Below, piece by piece: positions 1-12,100 of a stretch of 64,000 nucleotides of DNA (position 1 is the stretch's first letter; every line of letters begins with the position of its first letter). The notes under the pieces were generated by a model that saw nothing but the letters and a program-made list of their open reading frames with translations, was not told the origin of the DNA and did not search any database. The stretch spans positions 149,228,049 to 149,292,048 of the forward strand of contig NC_134460.1 in assembly GCF_047948215.1 (NCBI RefSeq), read 5' to 3'. This DNA is from Lycorma delicatula (taxonomy: Eukaryota; Arthropoda; Insecta; Hemiptera; Fulgoridae). The translations under genes were made by a program, and so were the position numbers.

Positions 1-1627
1 TAGGCGGCTTTATTTCAACGACCTTTCCTCCGTCCAGTGGTCAGACTATCCTATTACTCTAAAAATGAACGGTTGTTTATCCATAAAAAATAGTGCTAAA
101 TTAAGAGGAAAGGGCAAGATAGTAACATTAGAGATCTCTTCGTTCAGTTAAACTGGATAACACGAATAGATATTACTTGCCTACAGATGCATTCGTAATT
201 TTCCTTTATATTTGTTTATACCGTTGGAGTGATTTTTCGCTTGAAAGTGTTTTAAATTAGTTACGAATTGCTACCGTGTCTGTTTTTACAGTTTCTGAAA
301 TCGTTTTGTTGAAAAATTGAAGAAGTTTATTATGATTTCACAAAATAATATTTACTCCACCAAAATTTGTGAAAATTTTAGCATTTTGTCAGCCTTTGAA
401 CAATCGGCCGAAACTGACTGTACAAATCGTGTATTAGTCACGTTGTACCCCTAACCGATTATAATAGGCAAATAGTAATATTATTTAAATTACGAAAACT
501 TCGTTTTATTTGATTTTAAAAGCAGAAAATTATTTATGAAAAGATTCATAACATTTTGGTTTTTTTTTGTTTTCCCCCTAGTGTTGTGAGCAAATTGCTT
601 AAAATTTTAGTTATTAATCGAAATGTGCTACTGTGATGTAGCCTGCCAATAATCGATAAGTTATGAGTTATGGAACTCTAGCGCCAAGTACGTTCTTTGT
701 TTTGCGCATGATATCTCGAGACCTGTGTGCGAGACTAGTGGTTGATTGTAGTTCACCTTGGTTTGAGACTATCTGTGAGGTAGTAGTTTTCTCTTCCGAA
801 ATGGCAGAAAACGTATGTCTTTTTCGTTTTTACTGGTTTTCAGATATTAAAATATTAGTTTTCGTGATTTGCCTGGATCATTAACGGTTTTAATTTTGCT
901 AACTAATATCTAATTCAATTCAATTTCTATTCTTAGAAATACACCAAATTCTTCGATATTTCTTCTAGCGTTTATTGAAATTTGTATAATTATTTTTGTT
1001 GTCAGATGTTGCTTTCTGTCTCGTCCGTACTAAATCTGTATGTAAACCTGGCTTTAGAAATTACAGAGATTTATTATGCGTATCCATATTTTTGTGGTCG
1101 GTGCCATTAATCGTTCATTTGAAACGATGAAATTATTTTTATATTAAACATTTGTTTATTTATTTTTTAATTATTCCAATTCACATGACGATACCATTTA
1201 AATTTTTTTGAACCGTGTTTTAGTTTTGTTTTCTCCTTACTTGTATGACATGGAACACTGAGAACCATTATTGAAAAATTAATATTATCTTTTACTTTTA
1301 TACGAATGCACGGACAATTTTTATTCAAGTGTAAGAATATAAAGGCGATCTCTGTGGCAATGTGGTAGTATCTGTCTTTCATGTAGGAAGTGCAGTATTC
1401 ATATCTTGGTCAGCATACTATTTTCTTATGTTAAAGTAACTCTTAAAGTTATTCGGTGCCACCGTTAATTTGTCGATTGGAAGAATATAATAAATACCGA
1501 CCAAGTTGACTCATATTTTCTTATGGTTATTTAACTAGAAATTTATTTCTCAGGTAACAACCCTTCCTTCACTGAGATTTAAGAAGAAATCCTAACAATA
1601 GTGTAATGAATTGAAATTGTTCAGTAT

Positions 1628-1890
1628 AACCCACCCGGTCGGTTTTAGTGATAAACTCATTGCAAATCGGTTGATTTTGAAGTCGAGAGTTCTAAGGTTC
1701 AAATCCTAGTAAAGGCTGTTACTTTTATACGGATTTGAATACTAGGTCGTGGATACCGGTGTTCTTTGGTGGTCTGGTTTCAATTAACCACACATCTCAG
1801 GAGCGGTCGACTTGAGAGTACAAAATTACACTTCATTTACATTCATACATTTCATTCACCCTCTGAAGTGTAATATCTTACGGTGGTTAG
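1628..1890 (+). mobile_element. tRNA-derived SINE, near full-length (copy A)
   Basis: The 5' head resembles a tRNA promoter. It has a degenerate A box near 1641 (TTTTAGTGATAAAC) and a good B box, GGTTCAAATCC, at 1696-1706. A body shared with three other copies follows: 'GGATTTGAATACTAG', then 'TTTCAATTAACCACAC', and finally 'CCTCTGAAGT' near the 3' end. Other copies lie at about 37768-37967 (-), 37968-38170 (+) and 49394-49645 (-). The head does not look like a working tRNA gene, because no cloverleaf can be drawn through the repeat body. Confidence 0.75.
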
Positions 1891-4800
1891 AAAAAAAGTC
1901 AAGGATTGCGAGTTGATATTTTAAGCGTTTGATTTAGCAAAAATGTTTTTTTTTTCAAAAATTAATAAGTCATCTACAAGTTTGTTAGGAATTCTGCAAG
2001 TTGTTTCAATGAAACAGACTTGCGTCTCCAATATTGTATGGTGTGTGAACAACTAAAACATACAGTACGCGATTGAACTATAAACTATTCAGCTAGATCC
2101 CGCGTTAAGGGTGACATTGCTAAAGGAGGATCGTGTATTGTAGTAATAAAAAATAATCTAAAGTTAATTTTAAAATCGTTGATAGTTCTGTAGTTTTATG
2201 CACAGTTTTATAGTTCTGTAGGTTTTATGTAACTTAGTAACGTGTGCACATTATATTCTTCAAGCGATATTATATTTTTAAGGCGTATTATAATTTTTGT
2301 TACCATATTCTTGACTTTTTCACACTATTGTTAATTTTTTCACTGCTTGAAAGAGCACAGTCTTGACAATTTCCAATAGTGTTCATAGGTCAGTATATTT
2401 TTATCGCGAATTACTGAATCAAAACGGTAAATTATATATTTTTAACAATTTTTTTTAAAAAATTTGATTACGGTTTTGTAGCTAAGAAATGAAAACTGAA
2501 CCGAAGAAATTTGCATTTAGTAGTTAAATAAAATAAAATAAATTTATTGCAACTATACGGTGTATTTTAAAATTATAGTTAGGACATTAAATGCTCTAAT
2601 CTGATAAAAGAAACTAATTTGTTCGACCGAGTTTAATCGATTTTAATAAACTATCGAGTGTTTTGACACGGTACCGATCTCGAGGGAATATTGTTTTGTT
2701 AACTTCGTTGTCGAAAGAAACTTTAGTAATATTGGGCATTCTATTGCAGTTATCAGTTAACTGAATACTTTATTGAACTTGATAAACGGCGATCCGTATA
2801 TTAATGTAAATAGTTTTAAAACCGATAGTAAACTACTGGCTTGAGGTTATCTGGATCGATGTGCTTAATCGGTTTTTATGTTATTTAATAATTTTCACCT
2901 TTGCGGTTCAAAAATTATTGCCTGTTAAGTCGTGATAATTTATCTCTGATGTTAGCACGGGATCGTTTCTGTACTCCTCAAAAATATTGTAATTTGTTCT
3001 ACCGGATTACTTTAACGGTTTCAGAATTTTTACACGCTATAAAAATTAATCGTCTATTTTGTTTATAAACGAATAATAGATTAAATTTGTCAGCCCGTAT
3101 GTAATATTTGTTAAATTTTCAGTTGAATATATCCCTGGTTATTCATGGCGTTTACTCACCTATTATCCGTTGTACTACAAATTTTGTCTACATGAAATTT
3201 TCTACCTTAGTGCTTCTAATTGTTTTCTTTTTTCATGTTATACATTCAATTTCTACATCTATTTCTGCATTAATAAATTTAGCTGTATTGAATGACTGAC
3301 GACATTCATTGTCTCCCATTTTTATCATACTTGCGTGATGTACTAACGCTAGCGCATCTTAATGTGTTCTGTACTTCATATAAATCGTCTTGATTTTTAT
3401 AAGTCAACTTTTGCGTATACCAAGTGTTAACTGTGTAGATATTTGTATACTTAATACAAAATTCTGGATACGCCCCCGGTTTCTCTTAATTTTACGGTCT
3501 GACCTGTTATCCTAAAATAACTTTTGCATCTTTCATCTGATATAGTCTTAGTTGTTTTTTTCGACTAACTGTTATCCTCCGTACGAGTTATTTGGGCCCT
3601 AATTTTATACTCGACCTAACATTTTATTAATTATTACTTGTGCTCCTCTCTTTGTTTTTTATTTGAATTACCTTTGAACCAAATATAGATAAAATAATAG
3701 CATTCGCTACACCTCTACTGCTCTGTATAATTCGATACGACTGATTACTGAAACGTCCAGTCATAACCTTATTCACATTATGTTTTAATTTTGCAATCTT
3801 TTGTTACTTTTTTAAGCAGTACGGTTTTATATTTCCTAATGAACTATTTTGAGTATCCGGATGTCAAGATGAACCATTTTACCTTTAAGATGTCTGTGAG
3901 CTGTAAAAAGAAGAACGAGTGAAGATTTCCTGCAGTTAAAAGAGTAGTTCATTGTTAATTTAAATAATGATTTATTTTAGGAAGTACAAGTATTTTGAAG
4001 AGTTTTGGAACTCATAACGGGATGTATTTGTGATTGTATCAGAAAGTTTATTAACTTTCTTGCCGAAACTGTTTAGATAAACTTTCAATGGATAAAATAC
4101 TAACTAGCTGATTTCCCCCACAATTAATTGTAAGGTTTATTATTTATTATGTAAACTTTTTTTTATCTGAACCCTTTAGGATTTACGGCTTGGTAGCTAC
4201 ATAGTTGTTTTGTTTTTAAATTTCGTTTCTTTTGGGGAATTAGCGATAATTAAGTAACAAGCTAAATAGCCTTTAGTGTTCATTGGCTTTGGAGACGTGC
4301 TCTTTGTTTCTTCCTTTTTACTTTTTAAATCTGCTCAGGATATTTTGTACTAACGAGAAGTTGTAATTTTTGTGTCGTGGGGATCGATTTGGGATTTTGA
4401 ATCCGGCCCTTATAAAGTTTGTGTTTTTGTTATATCCGTTAAAAACCGCTATCGTTTAAAACAAATAATAGTTTTATTTTTAAAAGGACTGAGAAGCACA
4501 TTGTACTGTACATATTTAGTGTAATTTCTTGATTAGCTATTAAGATTGTTCTGTTTATCGATGAACGAATGGTTTTTCCGGACAGGATAAGTTATTGGAT
4601 AACTAGGAAATAAATAAGGGAAATTAAAGGCATTTACGTTTAATCTTTTAAGAACTGCCGCATCGATATTAGTTTTTAATAACAAAGTTGATGGAAGCAA
4701 TTTTTTACCGTTTAATTTAGGAGAATATGTACGGTAAATAGGGAATTCGGAGAGACTGTTGACGACCAACGAACATGACGCTTAGAGAAATGAGAAACAA

Positions 4801-5767
4801 CTTAAACCGGGCTGGCAGTATCAGTACGAGTTCAGCTCCAACCGTGACGTGGCAACGTAGCTCCCTGTGTTGTATGCTCTTGACAATCTGGCTCGGTTGT
4901 TGCGGACGGTTAACGAAGCCGATCGAATGAAGTACGCGCCGCGTTTAAAAATATAAACCTGCCGCCGTACTAAAAGGAATAGAATTATTTACCTAAACTC
5001 ATAGTTTATAGCGTTTGTATAAATTCATTTCCTGGATAAGGGATAGCGTTCGTTTATGGAACAGTTAATTCCAATTTGCATCAATCTTTCTCTTATGCCT
5101 AAAGCAAAAGCGTAAAATAGGGTTGAAACCGTAAACTGGTTTACGATCCAAAATCTTAATCGGTTGGTGCTGACAACACTGATTGTTGTGTAGCGTTAAT
5201 TAAAATTATGCACCACCGCAATTTTTGGTAATCGTAATTAAATTTCGACGTTTTACTTAGTTTATTAGCAAAGTATATAGCTGTAATTCGTTTTTGATGA
5301 GTAGTTTTATTTCAGAATTATTCGAAATAGTTTTATGTAAAGTCGATCTATTAAACGTTCAGTAGTTTGTTGACAGTTCGTGTGGATTTATGTAACGTAA
5401 TGCGAATTTTATGTCAGTACTGCTAGCAGCGGGATGGTGATGTCATTCGTCATAGAGAACTGCGAAATTATGAAGTGGTACTTGCTTTGCTAAATATCGG
5501 TCGAATTGATTTAACAAAAATTTTACGATTAATTTGTGACTCGATTACCAGTATCATCGTCCTTCAACGATTCTTATCAAAAGTTTATATCTTGACGTTT
5601 TTTTGTTTGTAGTTGTCTGGTAAATTTTGGTTACAAAATATGGTTTTGATTTTGGAGTTTTGTTATGGGTGAGTTTATATTTATTTTATTATATGTTTTT
5701 GAAAAATTTGATAATATGTGAACATGAAAATATTTTCGTGTTGGCGAGGTTTAATCTTGCGCAACAT

Positions 5768-5786
5768 CACGTGTCTGTCACGTGAC
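5768..5786. promoter_or_regulatory. paired CACGTG E-boxes
   Basis: CACGTG occurs at 5768-5773 and again at 5779-5784. The starts are 11 bp apart, about one helical turn. The second box sits in the perfect 10-bp palindrome GTCACGTGAC, a core bound by bHLH-zip factors of the Myc/Max, USF and MITF types. The pair lies about 70 bp before a strong donor (TCG|GTAAGT, 5853/5854), which fits a promoter for a non-coding first exon of the wde gene. The promoter role is inferred. Confidence 0.45.
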
Positions 5787-5789
5787 ATC

Positions 5790-5853
5790 CCCACTTAAGA
5801 GACATTTTGAAATTACTCGTTGCGTGTAAAACCGTATGTTAGCGCTGTCGTCG
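5790..5853 (+). other. wde: candidate non-coding exon 1 (5' UTR) ending at a strong donor
   Basis: Position 5853/5854 reads TCG|GTAAGT, a near-consensus splice donor, just downstream of the paired E-boxes. The first coding exon at 8641 begins with a good acceptor (long T tract, then TTTCCAG), so an upstream 5' UTR exon must exist. This is the best candidate I see. The transcription start is not visible and the left boundary is arbitrary. Confidence 0.3.
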
Positions 5854-7902
5854 GTAAGTTAAACTGTCGATTCGTTGCGTCGTTAATTATTTTCTTAAAA
5901 ATCATATTTGTTGTTCGGTTTTGTTCGGATAATTCTTTATTCTACTTTACTCCTTTTTTAAAATTATAATTCTCGTATTTGTTTTTTTTATCTTCATTAA
6001 TCCTCGAATTTTCAATGTACCCAAATGAGTTAAGCTTTTCATATTAAAAAAATCCTTTTCTTTAATAGTATAGCGAAATTGAAAAAAATATTTTTTTTGC
6101 ATAATAAATCGTGATCGATTTGTACCTGTCGTAGAGTTTCTGCGTCTGAGTTTTTCACTAATTTCGAACGCGATTGCTTTTATTGTAATGCTAATGGTAG
6201 TACTTTACGTTTAGAAATATATATAAAAAACAAAATTAACATGGTATTTTAATTCGTGGTTTGTTAATATTCTTAGACGTTAAATTATTAATATTTAACA
6301 ATGATTTACTGTGTTTTCTTTGTGTAAGATTTAACTTTCTAATTATACAAGTTGATTAATGACTTAAGTTTATGTTAACCAATTAATAATCCTATCCACT
6401 AGGCCTCCATTTTGATTTAATCGCAAGCCCGCGCATTCATTTTCAGTCATTTGTAAAATTATGACGGCATTATTTTATGCGGTTTTTTTAAATGTCTGAA
6501 TTCCAAGATTATTTATAGTAGTTGGAAGTTTGCAGACACTGATTTGGATAAGCAGTTTTATCTGCTGCATTTACGATCAGTTGCGTAGGTACCCGATCGA
6601 TTTGCTTAGGTACCCGATTACATAATTTATAAGGATTTGTTGACTGAAGATTTGTTAGGATTATCGATATTAAGACTATTATCCGTTGCGTTTCTTATGT
6701 TTGCCTGCTAATAGTCTTTTATATAGCTTGGTGTGAGATTCAGCCTCACGTCATTTACACAGGGTTCAATGACCCTTTTTTGTTGGGATTACTTGATATT
6801 AGTGTTTAGGCTACCAAAACAATGTTTTTTCTTGGACAGAGAATAATGTCCAGTGTTGTTGATTTCGTTTTATCACCAGTTGTTTTTAAAAACGTTATTG
6901 TAATCTTTCTAACATATTTTACTTGCTTATTTACGTTGATATTTATTTAGTTAGATTTCATAAAATTAACATAAAAGATAATTTTTGGTACTATATCTAG
7001 GACTTAACGTTTTTCATCTACTGGTTCGGGTCCTTCATTTTGTATTACTGGTCTCTTATTCTTTCTTTTGATTTGGAATAATTTTCCGAGAACTGAATCT
7101 CGTACAGGCGATGCATTTAAAATATTAGACCGATTTTATTTACTGTATTTTTAATATGTTTACGTATTTGTTAAAAGTGCAAAAACTAGCGTTTACTCAG
7201 CGTATTCAATTATTTACTTACATGCTTGCGTTATTTGTCAAATAAATTATATTTAAATTTGTCTAGTGTCGTTCTTTTCTGGTTCATTATACAGACATTA
7301 TTTTATAAAATTGTTAAAAAGCAGACTGTGTTTGGAGTTTTATAGGTCAAAGGACAGATTAACTTTTTCAAATTGTTTAGTTTATTCCATTGTAGCTGTA
7401 GTGTTAAATTTGTCTGCGATTGTCAAATACCAAAATTTGTTTTTCTCCCGTGTGGGAGTTGTATTTACCTTTTCTGTAACCGATTAAAATCCAAAAATAA
7501 TCCTCGAGTTTTAGTAAAGGAATTTTACACATCAAAAATGTGATACTGAAATCAGTGGTTTGAGATACGTTTGCTTGGTATATGCGTCGTTTATATTTTT
7601 CGTGGAGTTTGTTAGAAGGTCAAAATAGTTATATCTAATTGTATTGAATTTTTGAAATTTCCCGTTTGTATCATCTGAATAAACATGAGCTTTATTTTAC
7701 TTTGTTTCTAGGTTATTATAAGCTTTTACGAGACAAATGTTGCTTTATAGCTAAGAAGTTTTAAATGATTTGTGGACTATTTGACTTGTGCGCGCATGAA
7801 CATTTCTGTGCGAGATAGGCAACTCTCTCGATTCTCTTTATTTTGTTGAGTTGGCGGTGTTGCCAGTTCTTGCGGCAAACTACTTATTGCAGATAACTTT
7901 CC

Positions 7903-7920
7903 TTCCCATAATGCATTGTG
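7903..7920. promoter_or_regulatory. ZNF143/STAF-like binding site
   Basis: The sequence TTCCCATAATGCATTGTG closely fits the known vertebrate STAF/ZNF143 promoter consensus, which has a CCCA..ATGC core and a CYYGCG-like tail. It lies in a locally less AT-rich stretch at about 7785-7925, some 720 bp before the first coding exon. It may mark an alternative or the true promoter of the wde gene. Factor identity is inferred from motif resemblance only. Confidence 0.35.
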
Positions 7921-8102
7921 CGTGTTGATGTTACAATTTAGAAAATTTAGTGACGTAGTTTTTTTTTATGCCTTCCATATATTAGAAAATTTATTAAAAT
8001 GTACGTTTTGAAATAGCATTAACGTAACTAATTATTGAAGTTTAATGATAATTATTGGGTTAGAAAACAAGTTAGTCTAGGACGTAATCGAAATGGGTTA
8101 AT

Positions 8103-8135
8103 TCTCTCATTCAACACAATGTGTTGAATGAGAGA
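8103..8135. repeat. perfect short palindrome (16-bp arms, 1-nt centre)
   Basis: Positions 8103-8118 and 8120-8135 are exact reverse complements around a single A at 8119. The left arm reads TCTCTCATTCAACACA. It lies upstream of exon 2. It could extrude as a cruciform, or fold as a hairpin if transcribed. No other copy was noticed in the window. Confidence 0.85.
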
Positions 8136-8640
8136 TTCTCGTTAACGGGGCTAACGTAATTTGTCATTAAATTAGAACATTTGGTTAAAAGTTTTTTACT
8201 GTTCTAGCTTTACCCTTATGCCGAATTGAAACGTTGCAATGTTTGGGAGGGGTTATTGGCGGACCAGATCGATTTTGCCGTATCCAATTGAATTGGGTTT
8301 CCTTTTTTGTATTAATGTTTTAATAAAGGGTACATGGATAAATAATTTTTGTTTTAATTTTTGATTTTTATGACTAGTAGGATTAACAAATGTAATTTGT
8401 TGGGGTTAATGGAAAAATAAAGTAAAATGGTGGATGAGGTACCCCGTAACTGTTCGGGATTTCAACCAGAGATCTACTGAATATCAGTAAATATTTTTAG
8501 CTTTCTACATTAGTCGGTTATTTAAATTAAGGTCTTATTTCTCACTGTTTTTTTTTTTTTAATCCACTACTTTCTGGTGGTGTGTAGAATGCTAATAACT
8601 TATATGTTTTATCTTTTTTTTTTTTTTTATTTATTTCCAG

Positions 8641-9144
8641 ACGTTTATGTTCTTCCATGTGGGCTACAGTTAATTGTATAGTTACAACATTAGGTCTGTA
8701 ATATGAAATTAATAACGAATACAGTTGAAGAAGCTAAAGAAAACATTGATCTCAGTGTTAAAGAAAATTTTGAACCAGAAACAATATTTGAAAGTAATAT
8801 GAAAGATATAGAAAGAAATGATGTAACAAATGGTATTGTGAATGGTAGTGTTGACCCTGCTTTTACCAATAATGTTAAAAGTATAAACAGGACTAACGTT
8901 TCTTCAACAAATGGTTTTAAAAATTCTGATGATGAAAATGGTGTAAATTCTAGGGCTAAATATTATGATGATGTTTCAGACAATGAATTACTTTTCAGTC
9001 TTTCTGATGATGAAGATTTGCATCAAAATGAAAGTGAAAATATAATTTCAAAAAATACGTTATCAGATAAGATATTTCAAAATGAAGATACTGAACATCT
9101 TGATCTTCATTCTGATGTAGTTTTGAATGGAACTTCTGATTCAG
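8641..9144 (+). CDS. wde: wde exon 2: start codon and acidic N-terminus
   Basis: The acceptor is the T-rich tract ending TTTCCAG at 8640, and the donor is TCAG|GTAAGA at 9144/9145. Coding begins at ATG 8703; 8641-8702 is 5' UTR with two uORFs. It encodes residues 1-147 plus one nucleotide (phase 1). The product is acidic and rich in Asn, Ser, Asp and Glu, with clusters such as FSLSDDEDLHQNESEN. No folded domain is apparent. ATF7IP and windei proteins generally have long, poorly conserved N-termini, so this exon is assigned by splice continuity and composition, not by similarity. Confidence 0.75.
8647..8701 (+). promoter_or_regulatory. wde: two short uORFs directly before the wde start codon
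   Basis: Within exon 2, an ATG at 8647 opens a 9-codon frame ending at 8673. A second ATG at 8657 opens a 15-codon frame whose TAA ends at 8701, one nucleotide before the main ATG at 8703. Both upstream ATGs have T at -3, a weak context. The main ATG has A at -3 and A at +4. The arrangement would allow leaky scanning or termination-reinitiation, if the transcript really includes all of exon 2. Confidence 0.5.
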
Positions 9145-12100
9145 GTAAGATATTGCAGATTACAGTTATTTAATTAATAAAATTCCATACGTAAGTGCTA
9201 TCTTTATTTATTTTATTTGATATCCTTCATTTTTCTTTGTAGCGGATTTGTTTATAATTTTTGCACCTAAATATGATTTTATGGCTTTCTTGGGTGGAGT
9301 AATATTTTACACTTGTTAACTATTTTTTCTGATTGCTATTTTCTCTTTCCCTAATAAATTTTTTCTTGTTTTATCAAAAACTTTAATAGTGATTTCATTG
9401 TAGGAACAACTTGAGACTAATATTAAATTGTACTTATTTAAGAAATAAGTTCCTGTGTATAAAATTTTTCCTTATTACTTTTAGTTAAAGCTTTTATAAA
9501 TCATATCAACATTTTGGATGTTTACAAAAACTTAGCCAAGATTGTATGAATTTCATGTAATTCATACAAACGGTTTTTTGTTAATTTGGGTAAGTGCAAG
9601 TTTCAGGAATTTCCATTCCTGAAATTAGTAAATATTATGCTTGAGATGTTGGAGAAAAAATATCTCAGTGACATGTTAGTATTATTATTTGATTTTTGTC
9701 ATTAGATAAATTTGGTATTTTTTATGATTGCAGATGTAATAAAAATTTTTTTGTGTGGATTTGAATTAAGACTATTGTAAATTTAAAGTTTTGCATTTGG
9801 TTTTGTTCTCATATGATTTATGTGTGGTAATTGTTAAAATTAATGAAGGTTATATATTGAAAATTTAATTTATTAATTTGCACGGTGTAGGTAGGCATCA
9901 ATTAAGATTTGTAAAGTTAGTTCATTTTCTTTTTGATAGCATTCTTCTAGAGCTCTGTTAACCAGAAGAGAATGTACCAAATAGTCAACATTTTAGGAAA
10001 CTAAATTTGGATTGATTTCTTAGATGTTCAAGTTTATTAACTTATATTTGTGTTTGATCAAATGATGTGAAGTATATTCTGTTTTGGAACAGAATTTTTA
10101 ACTTAAATTTTTTTTAGAGAAATAAAAAGCATCCTAGTACAAAATATTTTTGAAGTATGCTATTTATTTTATGATGGTGATTTATTAAATTAGAAATATC
10201 TTATTTCTAATAAGTTCTATAACCTGAAAGTTATTTAAAAAAAGATTACATGTTGGAGAAGAGTTTGTGATCTCAGTCTTCATTAGTAATCGTAGATACC
10301 AAAATGTTTTGGAATTCATTTAAAAATTGGATTTTGTTCATTTATTTAAACATACATGTTCTTTAAAAAGTTATTGTATTCCATTTCATTAAATTCCTTC
10401 ATATTCTTACCTGCACTCTGCCTGCAACCTGTTTCCTTCAGCGTCTCCTGGTTGATTATGGTAATAAGTGATATTAATGCTGTTTAATTAAATTTTAGGA
10501 CATAAAAATGAAAAAGCTGTTGCTGCTGAGTCTGTGAAATTAGCATCTGAAGAGAATTGTACATTGTTAGTAAATAATGAAGATGAAGTTAATGTTAGCT
10601 CATGCAGTAAAGAGAATGATAAACTTGGTTCAGTTGTTGAGATATCTGAGAATGTTAAAGAAACAATTGAAATTTGTACTACAAATCATGAAACAAATGA
10701 AGCTGGTTGCAAACAGAATCGGTTGTTGAGTCCTGAACACAAAAACTGTTCATTAGAGAACGATGAAGGTTCAGATGTTGAAAATGATATAGAGGCTGAA
10801 AAAAAAGTTTTAACTTTGCTTCAAGAAACACCTCCTGAGTTGGTAATTATGCCTGAAGATAATAATGAGTCTGAAAAAGATATTGAAAGTTACATTGATG
10901 AAGAAAAAAAATTGCTGAGTTTACTTGAAGATAGCCAGTCTGATTCTAGCCTAAATCTTCTGGGTGAAGAAACTGTTTCTTCTAGCTTAAATGAATTTGA
11001 TAATGATAAAAAGTCTCAGGAGGCCTATAAAAAATGTAATGATAAAAACATAACTTTTAAAGAAGGAACATCAGTAAAAGAAGAAAATAAACCGAAATCA
11101 TTGAATGTAGAAAAACATGCCGCTGACTCCAGTTATTTACTTCAGAAAGAAGAGGGACGTTTATCTGAAGGTAAACAAGATTTGCTCCTTAGTTCTGATT
11201 TGGTTAAAAAAGATAATTTTGTTGATAAACCAGGTAAAGACATAGTCGGCTCTGTTTGTCGTAATCTCGAAAAAAAAGGAAGCGCAGAAGAGAAATGCAT
11301 AGTTAGCGAGCAGGTATCAACATTGTGTATTAACGGCAGTACTGATGATAAAAAAGATAATATCTCTAATATTTTGGAAGAAGAAAAAGTCTGCAGTGAA
11401 GAAGATAAAGGCGCATTATCAGATTTTGCAGAATTAGATGATGTTGAAAAACGTAAGTAGAATGTATATGTTGAAATCGCCTTTCTCTGATTATTTTATG
11501 TCTTTTCCTGATGTTTATATTTTTCTGATTTTATAAGATTACATCCATAGTTCCAACTATAAATTAAAATGTATTAATTAAATAAAAATGCTTACTTTAT
11601 ATTTTGATGGTGGGGTTAATGCAGAGAAATGTGATTATTTTGATCTGTTGTTGAGCATTTTCAGTGTTCTACAATTTAAGTGGACTGCTAGTAATCTTTT
11701 AAATCCTAGTAAGGCAATGTTTATTTGGGAGGAATTTTTTTTGGACATGTAATTTTTTGGTCAAAAGTTTCAGCAATCGTAGAGGTAAATGCATCTACAT
11801 CTAGGTTTTTTTTACACAACATGAATATTTAAAATTATGTTTACATACAATTTTTATCTAATACAGTATATGTTCATAAAAACAATTACATTTTGTAAGT
11901 GATTTTTTTTTTATCTACGGGTCACTTTATTGATGTAAATTTAACTTAAATTAGCACCAGGTATATTTACAACCATGTTAGTGTATGTGTATTGATAATT
12001 TTGAATTGAATAACAATTAAAGTTTGCATCAGTAATAGACATAAAACATAAGGTTGTGAAGGTTTAATTCTTCTCCATGGAAGGAATTGTTGTTTAGTAA

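Larger units (their letters stand above)
1..5853. other. upstream region, no protein-coding gene seen
   Basis: All frames are broken by stops and no conserved protein segment was recognised. One SINE copy lies at about 1628-1890. A stretch around 4800-4975 is visibly richer in G+C and CpG than its surroundings and contains a TGACGT half-site, so it could be a promoter. Two CACGTG boxes lie near the right end. The rest is AT-rich sequence in which I see nothing definite. Confidence 0.5.
5854..8640 (+). other. wde: inferred intron 1 (5' UTR intron)
   Basis: AT-rich sequence with no recognisable coding segment. It holds a ZNF143/STAF-like site at 7903-7920 and a perfect short palindrome at 8103-8135. 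It ends in a long T-rich tract and AG at 8639-8640. If transcription starts near 7.9 kb instead of 5.8 kb, the left part would be upstream sequence. Confidence 0.35.

Noticed and set aside
663..884. 73-codon open frame upstream
   Set aside because: No recognisable domain, no splice or promoter context, and similar open lengths occur by chance in this AT-rich DNA.
1696..1706. tRNA gene at the B-box
   Set aside because: The tRNA-like head belongs to a SINE repeated four times in the window, and no complete cloverleaf can be drawn.
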